Below, one piece after another: positions 9,266 through 15,206 of a DNA stretch of 64,000 nt. Origin of the DNA: a bacterium (lineage in GTDB: Bacteria; Orphanbacterota; Orphanbacteria; Orphanbacterales; Orphanbacteraceae). Within the stretch, counting starts at the first letter, position 1. Each line of letters opens with the position of its first letter. Location: NCBI GenBank assembly GCA_025782575.1, contig JALGYY010000041.1, forward strand, positions 44,293 to 108,292. Reading direction: 5' to 3'. The notes under the pieces were generated by a model. That model was not told the origin of the DNA. It saw only the letters and a program-made list of their open reading frames with translations, and made no database searches. The position numbers and the translations under genes were made by a program.

Positions 9266-9865
9266 TCAGGAAAAGTGAATCTCAATGCCCTCGACAGCTA
9301 CTTCGTTGCCGGACAAATGCACTGCAAGCGAATATACACCCTCGGAGATACTCGTGAAGTGGAAGCCGCCAAGATCATCCGTCTTGCCGGACCGGCTCTT
9401 CCCTCCACCGGACAGGATTACCGGAATGCCCTCCAGTTCATCGGTAAGCTGGTCGGATAGAATAATCTGGCCGGCGAGTTCGGCAGTGGATGATGAATCC
9501 TTCGTGATCGTGAGCAGGATCTCAATTTCTCCTGCACGAAACACAAGCCGGCGTTCGTCAAGTGCGGCCTCTCTTTCTGAAGCGACGAGCTGACGTTGAT
9601 CCTCGGAGTCGAACACAATTTCCGCCAGGAGCCTCTCCACCTGGTCCTTACCGATCATCTTCAAAACCATGGCTTCCGCTCTCGCCCTCAATGCATCGGG
9701 CGATTTTCTGAGACGATTCCCTTCGAGTCCCGCCAACAGATCACGGATCATCGCGGCTTTCTCCTCACACATCGTACATCCCTTCCGAAAATGATCCGGA
9801 ACTGTGTCACCGGCGGACTCGCAATGCTCGATCAGTTCTTCCCATGTCAGGTGCTTCTCGCTCAT
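9266..9865 (-). CDS. Zinc-finger (anti-sigma-like) protein with carboxypeptidase-regulatory-like domain
   Basis: Protein of 199 residues between a sigma factor and a CHAT protease. The N-terminus has H...HFRKGCTMCEEK, an H-x3-C-x2-C motif of the zf-HC2/zinc-anti-sigma type. Residues 60-120 are helical and charged. The C-terminal 70 residues (AGQIILSDQLTDELEGIPV, GGFHFTSISEGVYSLAVHL) look like a carboxypeptidase-regulatory-like beta-sandwich. No membrane segment is visible. GAGAGAGGGAAGGG lies just before the ATG. Inference: it may bind and inhibit the upstream-encoded sigma factor and be a target or partner of the downstream CHAT protease. A purely structural role cannot be excluded. Confidence 0.75.
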   Translation of the reverse strand: MSEKHLTWEELIEHCESAGDTVPDHFRKGCTMCEEKAAMIRDLLAGLEGNRLRKSPDALRARAEAMVLKMIGKDQVERLLAEIVFDSEDQRQLVASEREAALDERRLVFRAGEIEILLTITKDSSSTAELAGQIILSDQLTDELEGIPVILSGGGKSRSGKTDDLGGFHFTSISEGVYSLAVHLSGNEVAVEGIEIHFS

Positions 9866-9943
9866 CCCTTCCCTCTCTCCAAGCAGTCTGTCGGAGGAAT
9901 TTCCCTCAGCTGCTCCATCGAGTAGTAGCTCGAGATGGTCAAC

Positions 9944-10528
9944 CTAATACATGTCATTCCGGTCAATCCGCTCGACAATCCGCCTGAGCTTCTCCAGGCA
10001 TCGTGCCTTGGTGGGGCCGATGCTTCCCATGGCCAGCCCGAATTCCTCGGAGAGCTCTTTATAGGAAGGCTTTTCGGCTTGCATATACAGGCTCTCCAGA
10101 AGCGAGCGGCAGGGCTCACCCAGGTCATCCAGACCGGTCGCTACCAGCCTCCTCTTGTCGAGCTCTTCGTCCCACACTCGCGCCTCTTCATGGTTGACAA
10201 GATCCGGGTGTGCGGCGATCTCTGCTGGTTCAAAAGGTCTTTCGGTAGCTACCTTTCGAATGGCCGCTTTTGTCTGCCGGTAGGCGATGGAGAGTAGCCA
10301 GGATTTGAAACGGGCGCGATCGCGAAGCTGGGAGAGCTGATTCACTACTGCCGCCCAGATGGTTTGAAACACATCTTCAACGGTATGTTCATCAAGTCCC
10401 AGGTTACGAGGAACCGAGTACACCAGATTCCCGTACTCTTCGATCATGACATGCCAGGCGCGCGGCTCATTTCTCAGGCAAGCGCTGATCAGCAGTTCGA
10501 TCGACTTGAATTCGCTTTCGGTCCTGAT
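9944..10528 (-). CDS. ECF-like RNA polymerase sigma-70 family factor (unusual start)
   Basis: Alternative sigma factor with region 2 (DVFQTIWAAVVNQLSQLRDR, ARFKSWLLSIAYR) and region 4 (LGEPCRSLLESLYMQ, SYKELSEEFGLAMGSIGPTKARCLEKLR). The first standard start is ATG at 10447 (167 residues), but it lacks a ribosome binding site and cuts into region 2.1. Reading upstream in frame gives SIELLISACLRNEPRAW, which fits the missing helix of the family, yet no ATG, GTG or TTG occurs before the in-frame stop. An ATC at 10528-10526 sits 6 bases after GGAGG and would give 195 residues. I take that as the likely start. It heads the operon with the zinc-finger and CHAT genes. Confidence 0.8.
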   Translation of the reverse strand: MRTESEFKSIELLISACLRNEPRAWHVMIEEYGNLVYSVPRNLGLDEHTVEDVFQTIWAAVVNQLSQLRDRARFKSWLLSIAYRQTKAAIRKVATERPFEPAEIAAHPDLVNHEEARVWDEELDKRRLVATGLDDLGEPCRSLLESLYMQAEKPSYKELSEEFGLAMGSIGPTKARCLEKLRRIVERIDRNDMY

Positions 10529-10615
10529 CGGGGGCCTCCGATTGGTTGATTCGGCAAGATGCTCAGTTCTGACCCGTCAAATTGTACCACGCTGATCGAC
10601 GAGATCGATCCAGGT

Positions 10616-12535
10616 TCAGTTCCCGCCGAGATAGCCGAGGGCGCGGAGCCGTTCACGCGCTCCTCCCGGAAGATCGGCATTGTCGGGCGTCTCTCCTCCG
10701 ACGCCGTCCATTCGCTCATCCAGTTGATGTGCCAGAAGATCGATCAACTCGAAATGGTCGGGGCGGGCAATCAGATTCCGGCTTTCACCCGGATCGGATG
10801 AGAGGTCGAACAGTTCCATCGTGCCGTCTCGATTGCTTCGGATCAGCTTCATCCTACCGACCTGAATCGATGTCTGCCCACCGGCTACCGGCGTGAACCC
10901 GATGTGGGGCTCCCCGCCAGCAGTCTCCTTATGACGCGAAAATATGGGATCGGCGAAGGGGGGATTCAGGATTGCCGCGATCCCCGCATCGCCGATCGCG
11001 CGCAGCCTGTAGCCCCCCCCCTGGTTCGCCGCTACTGAGTGGTCCGGTTCCCGGGGGTCCCTGACAATCAGAGGCACACGCAGCTGCTCATCATGAAGCC
11101 GGGATGTATGTGTCATCACATCGTGGTCGCCCAAACCCTCACCGTGATCGGATATGAGAACCACGCGTGTCCGTCCGGTGAGATGGAGTCGGTCGAGAGC
11201 GCCCATCAGCTCGCCGACCGAGCGATCCGTGTAACTGACTTCAGCCGCGTAGGAGGCGCGGTAGATGCGAAGATCGCCTGCGCTCTCCAGCCTCGCGTAG
11301 CGAGGGATTTCGACACCGGTAATCGGACGGGCCTCTTCGCCGAATTGCCGGGTTTCATACATGCTCGGATATGGTGGCGGCGCTTCATAGGGAGCGTGGG
11401 GATCATAGAAGTGTACCCAGAGAAAGAACGGGGCATCGCCGTTCCGTGTGAGCCAGGCCAATGCACTTGCCGTTACCGCTTCCGCATTTCTCTCCGACAC
11501 CTGGTGTGTGGGAACTCGAAGCCGGAATCGTGATGTAATGGCTCCGAGGGAACCGTATTCCAGAACACGGCCTGCAATCGTCCGAAGGGATAAGCATTCA
11601 AAGTCGTCATCGTAGTGGTCAAAGCCCCGATCGAGCCCGAAGTAGGAGTCCAGCGGAAATGCTGCTACGAAAGCTGCTGTGCCATATCCGGCCGAGCGAA
11701 AACCTTCCTGCAAAAGGGGGAGTTCATCCCGGGGTACGAGTTGGCCGTTATCGGTCAGACCATGGTCGAGGGGATGGACTCCGCTGAGAAGCGTCGTGTG
11801 ACTCGGCAGGGTGATCGGAATGGAGCTTCGCACTTCATCAAATTGAACGCCCTCCCGTGCGAGGCGATCGATGTGAGGTGTTCGAACGACCGGGTTCCCG
11901 TAGCAACCGAGAAAATCGGGTCTCAATGTATCGATTGTAATCAGGAGAAGGTTGATTGGGAGTCTGTCTGATTGAATCGAGCTCCCCCTCGCTGCAGAAA
12001 ACCGATCGCGATCGGACAGTGTCCCAAAAAATGAAAGGAGCAGAATGCCGGCGACCAGCATGATTGCCCCAGTCCCCCAGCTTCGGTTTCGATCCATCAG
12101 CCTGGAGAGAAGACGGCCTGACAGCGTTGAGACGAGAAGAATCGCCAGGATTCCCGCGGCCAGAACTCCGATGCCTGCAGGCGACTTGAGGGAGACACCC
12201 GGTCTTGTGAGGTAGGCCAGCACCGGAAGACCGATGGAGAGGAAGATTGGGACGGACCAATCGGTGGGAAAAGCTCGGCGGTCAGGCGTCTCGTCATCTT
12301 CTTTCTCCCCCCCTCTCCGAGGGACGATCAGGGAGGCGAGTGAAGAAATGATAGCTACTATGACTGCGTGAAAAAGCACGGAGAAAAGGAGCATTGCCCA
12401 GGATTCGGCCCCATCATCGAAGTGGAACGGCGCCAGAAGAGTGCTCCCCCTCGCCTCCCAGATCCCCAGAAGAGCGCCCATGAGGGCTCCTCCCCACGCG
12501 GCACATCTCATTGCATCGATTCTCGATCGGCTCAT
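10616..12535 (-). CDS. Membrane-anchored sulfatase-fold hydrolase/transferase (Thr nucleophile)
   Basis: 639 residues: an N-terminal block with about five transmembrane helices (1-175), then an alkaline-phosphatase-superfamily domain facing the periplasm. Metal ligands appear in LLITIDTLRPDFLGCYG and in VLISDHGEGLGDHD. At the position of the formylglycine motif (C/S-x-P-S-R) it has ITLPSHTTLLSG, so Thr replaces Cys and His replaces Arg. Without Cys or Ser it cannot form formylglycine. It is therefore more likely a phosphotransferase, phosphodiesterase or related enzyme, with a topology reminiscent of LtaS-type proteins, than a true sulfatase. A TGATAAT box lies 7 bases before the ATG and no ribosome binding site is seen, which suggests a leaderless message. 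It is divergent from arsR. Confidence 0.82.
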   Translation of the reverse strand: MSRSRIDAMRCAAWGGALMGALLGIWEARGSTLLAPFHFDDGAESWAMLLFSVLFHAVIVAIISSLASLIVPRRGGEKEDDETPDRRAFPTDWSVPIFLSIGLPVLAYLTRPGVSLKSPAGIGVLAAGILAILLVSTLSGRLLSRLMDRNRSWGTGAIMLVAGILLLSFFGTLSDRDRFSAARGSSIQSDRLPINLLLITIDTLRPDFLGCYGNPVVRTPHIDRLAREGVQFDEVRSSIPITLPSHTTLLSGVHPLDHGLTDNGQLVPRDELPLLQEGFRSAGYGTAAFVAAFPLDSYFGLDRGFDHYDDDFECLSLRTIAGRVLEYGSLGAITSRFRLRVPTHQVSERNAEAVTASALAWLTRNGDAPFFLWVHFYDPHAPYEAPPPYPSMYETRQFGEEARPITGVEIPRYARLESAGDLRIYRASYAAEVSYTDRSVGELMGALDRLHLTGRTRVVLISDHGEGLGDHDVMTHTSRLHDEQLRVPLIVRDPREPDHSVAANQGGGYRLRAIGDAGIAAILNPPFADPIFSRHKETAGGEPHIGFTPVAGGQTSIQVGRMKLIRSNRDGTMELFDLSSDPGESRNLIARPDHFELIDLLAHQLDERMDGVGGETPDNADLPGGARERLRALGYLGGN

Positions 12536-12568
12536 AACAGTAGATTATCAAAAAAACGAGCCGGGGGA

Positions 12569-12597
12569 TTGCGCCGGGATGGATAATCGACTATACT
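12569..12597 (+). promoter_or_regulatory. Probable sigma-70 promoter of arsR-arsM
   Basis: A -35-like TTGCGC (12569-12574) and a -10-like TATACT (12592-12597) are separated by 17 bases. The -10 box touches the operator repeats, which places it well for repression by ArsR. Confidence 0.55.
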
Positions 12598-12628
12598 TGC
12601 ATTATAGTGCAATTGTGCATAGGTGCAA
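12597..12628. promoter_or_regulatory. Tandem ArsR operator-like sites
   Basis: TTGCATTATAGTGCAA (12597-12612) is an inverted repeat with perfect TTGCA/TGCAA arms. It is followed without a gap by a second, looser copy, TTGTGCATAGGTGCAA (12613-12628). It lies at the -10 box and upstream of the arsR start, the usual place for an autoregulatory ArsR/SmtB operator. Confidence 0.6.
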
Positions 12629-12642
12629 ACCAGGAAATCAGC

Positions 12643-12972
12643 ATGGAAACACTTCGAAATTTCCGGTTCTTCAAGGCGCTGAGCGATCCCACAAGGGGCG
12701 CCCTTCTGGCCCGCCTTCTGGAGACGGGTTGTTCGTGCACAGTGAGCGAAATCGCTGAATGCTGTTCAGTCGATCTCTCCGTCGTTTCCCGCCATCTCGC
12801 CACTTTGCGGCAAGCGGGAATCGTCGAGGCGAAGAGAGACGGCCGCGAAGTGAGGTACTCGGTCTGCTATCCGGAAGTGGTGCGCACACTTCGTGAGCTG
12901 GCGGACCATATTGAAGAATGCTGTCCGGATGAGACCTCGTGTTGCTATGAGATACCGAATCCGGAAATGTGA
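12643..12972 (+). CDS. arsR: ArsR/SmtB-family metalloregulator
   Basis: Winged-helix repressor of 109 residues, probably sensing As(III). It opens with METLRNFRFFKALSDPTRGA, the family N-terminus. The recognition helix is DLSVVSRHLATLRQAG, followed by the wing KRDGREVRYSV. Cysteines suited to thiol coordination of arsenite lie in ETGCSCTVSEIAECC and in the C-terminal EECCPDETSCC. The ATG at 12643 follows CAGGAAATCAGC. An in-frame alternative at 12607 would start inside the operator and is unlikely. arsM follows 28 bases downstream in the same direction, so the two form an operon repressed until arsenite binds. No arsenite efflux pump or arsenate reductase is present nearby. Confidence 0.93.
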   Translation: METLRNFRFFKALSDPTRGALLARLLETGCSCTVSEIAECCSVDLSVVSRHLATLRQAGIVEAKRDGREVRYSVCYPEVVRTLRELADHIEECCPDETSCCYEIPNPEM

Positions 12973-13000
12973 TTAATTGACTTAAATAAGGAATTGAATC

Positions 13001-13849
13001 ATGAATCGTTCAGAGGAAGTAAGAGATCGTGTCGCCGAAAGCTACAAAAAGGCCGTGCAGGATAGTCCTGGAAAGAGCTCGTCTTGCGGATGCGGCGATC
13101 CGGAAGCGAAGGGAATAGCCGCCTCGCTCGCCGGATATTCCAAAGAAGAGCTGAATTCCATCCCCCGTGATGCAGCCGTCAATTCGTTCGGTTGCGGCAA
13201 TCCGGTGGCATTCGGCGAAATCAGTGAAGGCGAAGTTGTCCTCGACCTGGGGTCGGGCGCGGGAATCGATCTTCTTCTGGCCGCGCAGAAAGTGGGCGCT
13301 TCCGGCCGGGTAATCGGAATCGACATGACCGACGCCATGATCGAAAAGGCGGAAGCGAACATTCGGGAAGCGGGCGTCACTAACATCGAGGTCCGCAAGG
13401 GGATCATCGAGGATCTTCCCGTCGAATCGAGCTCGGTCGACTGGGTGATTTCCAATTGTGTGATCAATCTGTCACCGGAGAAATCGAAAGTGTTCGCCGA
13501 GATCGCCCGTGTTTTGAAGCCGTGTGGCAGAATGGTCGTTTCGGATATCGTTCTGGACAGCCCCCCCCAATGGGTACTCGACGTGCAAGGACTTTATGAA
13601 TCGTGTTTGAGCGGCGCCATCTCCGAAAAGGATTACGCAGCAGGCTTGAGAGAAGCGGGTCTCGACGACGTCGATGTGAGAGGCCGACTTGACTACGACG
13701 GTGCTTCGTTGACCGATCTGTTCGGGTCAGCCACGACCGGCGAGAGTTGCTGCGGCACTTCGATTTCCCAGGATATCTCCAAATACGATCTCACCGAGCT
13801 GGAAGGCAAAGTAGCCACCGTTCGGTTCTTCGCCAGAAAGCCGGCGTAA
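13001..13849 (+). CDS. arsM: Arsenite methyltransferase ArsM (stand-alone)
   Basis: SAM-dependent enzyme that methylates As(III) to mono-, di- and trimethylated species in the cytoplasm. 282 residues. The class I SAM-binding loop is [17 protein letters not shown] (residues 79-95). The three cysteines that bind arsenic in ArsM enzymes are recognisable: C65 in NSFGCGNP, C153 in SNCVINLSP and C202 in YESCLSGAIS, the last two being 49 residues apart as usual. An extra Cys-rich stretch, SSSCGCGDP, lies at residues 26-33. It is co-transcribed with arsR. A second ArsM module, fused to a radical SAM enzyme, is encoded 12 kb downstream; this one probably serves detoxification by volatilisation. Confidence 0.95.
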   Translation: MNRSEEVRDRVAESYKKAVQDSPGKSSSCGCGDPEAKGIAASLAGYSKEELNSIPRDAAVNSFGCGNPVAFGEISEGEVVLDLGSGAGIDLLLAAQKVGASGRVIGIDMTDAMIEKAEANIREAGVTNIEVRKGIIEDLPVESSSVDWVISNCVINLSPEKSKVFAEIARVLKPCGRMVVSDIVLDSPPQWVLDVQGLYESCLSGAISEKDYAAGLREAGLDDVDVRGRLDYDGASLTDLFGSATTGESCCGTSISQDISKYDLTELEGKVATVRFFARKPA

Positions 13850-13869
13850 CGTCGCATGGAACAGAGTGT

Positions 13870-13891
13870 GGGGGAGGGCCTCCCCTCCCCC
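13870..13891. terminator. GC-rich hairpin between convergent genes
   Basis: Perfect 9-bp stem (GGGGGAGGG at 13870-13878 with CCCTCCCCC at 13883-13891) and a four-base loop, placed between arsM and the convergent ribbon-helix-helix gene. No T-run follows on either strand, so it may block transcription or be only a pause site. Confidence 0.4.
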
Positions 13892-13921
13892 GCGCGGCGC
13901 GTGCCGAATCTTAAGCGGCGT

Positions 13922-14104
13922 TCAGCGATCATCGAGTGGATCACCCTTCTTGCGACTTCCACGAGTTCGCTCCCTCACCGCCTGCTGGAGCAGGAATTCG
14001 ATCTGACCGTTCACACTTCGAAAATCGGCAGCCGCCCACTTCTCCAGCTCTTTCCATAGTTCCGGATTGATCCGGAGCAAGAACGCTTTCCGCTTAGCCT
14101 GCAC
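13922..14104 (-). CDS. Arc/MetJ-type ribbon-helix-helix small protein
   Basis: 60-residue basic protein. [20 protein letters not shown] and [16 protein letters not shown] are the strand-helix-helix of an Arc-like DNA-binding dimer. It starts with GTG and shares one base with the SPFH gene stop (TAGTG), so it is coupled to it. This small partner commonly follows SPFH genes of this type; whether it regulates the pair is unknown. Confidence 0.8.
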   Translation of the reverse strand: MQAKRKAFLLRINPELWKELEKWAAADFRSVNGQIEFLLQQAVRERTRGSRKKGDPLDDR

Positions 14105-14979
14105 TACTGGTAGAGGGTTCCGGCGTTTACAACCGGTGACACCTGCGATTCACCACAAAGGACGACAAGCAGGTTGCTTACCATGGACGCCTTCCGTTCT
14201 TCGTCGAGCTCGATCACGCCCCCCTTGGCAAGCTTCTCGAGTGCGAGATGCACCATGCCGACCGCGCCGTCTACGATCTGCGTCCGCGCCGCTACGATAG
14301 CCGACGCCTGCTGGCGCCGGAGCATCGCTTCCGCGATCTCCGGAGCGTAGGCAAGATGACTGATTCGAGCTTCAATCACCTCGATTCCCGCACGATCAAA
14401 CCGTTCGGACAGCTCCTTCTCGAGCATTTCGTTCACTTGACTGGCGCCGGCCCGGAGAGAGATTGCGTCCTCCTCGGAATCAAAAGTGTCATAGGCGTAG
14501 CTCCCGGCCAAGTGCCGTACCGCCGCTTCGCTTTGTACCACTACGTACTCGTCGTAGTCATCGACATCGAAACTGGCTCTTGCCGTGTCCGATACCTGCC
14601 AGACAACAACCGCGGCGATCTCGATCGGATTGCCCATGTTGTCGTTTACCTTGAGCTTCTGACCGTTCAGGTTTCTGGCCCGGAGGGAGATGCACTTCTT
14701 CACCAGAAAGGGATTGGCCCAGCAGAAGCCGTTAGTCTTTACCGTGCCTTTGTATTTGCCGAAGAGGATCAGAACCCTGGCCTGATTCGGATTGACCACA
14801 AAGAATCCGATCGAGATGAAAATAGAAATGAGCAACAGGATAATGCCGCCGACAATCGGCAGGGCGGCCTTCAGGCCGACGCCGACAATGAAGATCAGCA
14901 CAGCCGCAATATAGAGGATGATGTTGGTGAACAGAACCGCATACCCGGACCACGCGCCGCGTGTTTCTTCCTGAATCAT
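14104..14979 (-). CDS. SPFH/Band-7 domain membrane protein
   Basis: Stomatin/prohibitin/flotillin-type membrane scaffold of 291 residues. Two hydrophobic helices occupy about residues 14-62 ([20 protein letters not shown] and [19 protein letters not shown]). The SPFH domain starts at [19 protein letters not shown] and includes [20 protein letters not shown] and [22 protein letters not shown]. The typical coiled-coil segment after the SPFH domain is short. AAAGGAGG lies just upstream of the ATG. It forms an operon with the ribbon-helix-helix gene. Family members organise membrane microdomains; the partner here is unknown. Confidence 0.9.
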   Translation of the reverse strand: MIQEETRGAWSGYAVLFTNIILYIAAVLIFIVGVGLKAALPIVGGIILLLISIFISIGFFVVNPNQARVLILFGKYKGTVKTNGFCWANPFLVKKCISLRARNLNGQKLKVNDNMGNPIEIAAVVVWQVSDTARASFDVDDYDEYVVVQSEAAVRHLAGSYAYDTFDSEEDAISLRAGASQVNEMLEKELSERFDRAGIEVIEARISHLAYAPEIAEAMLRRQQASAIVAARTQIVDGAVGMVHLALEKLAKGGVIELDEERKASMVSNLLVVLCGESQVSPVVNAGTLYQ

Positions 14980-15206
14980 TTCCTGCCTCCTTTGTGCTAT
15001 TGAAACGATATCATATTAATACTACGAAAGCAAGAACAGAATGTTACGGAAATTTCAAGCTGTTGAATTCAAATAGAATAGCGCTTCCAGCACCACCACC
15101 CCGACCGGTTCATGCTTGATGAGTGCCGCAATATGGGATAAGTTTTCTGTACGTGCTCCGGCAAGATTTGATTCTCGCGACATGAGCGTCAGCAAGGAGC
15201 GAATCC

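Noticed and set aside
13856..14059. Short plus-strand open frame after arsM
   Set aside because: Overlaps the GC hairpin and is antisense to the ribbon-helix-helix gene, which has a clear family match.
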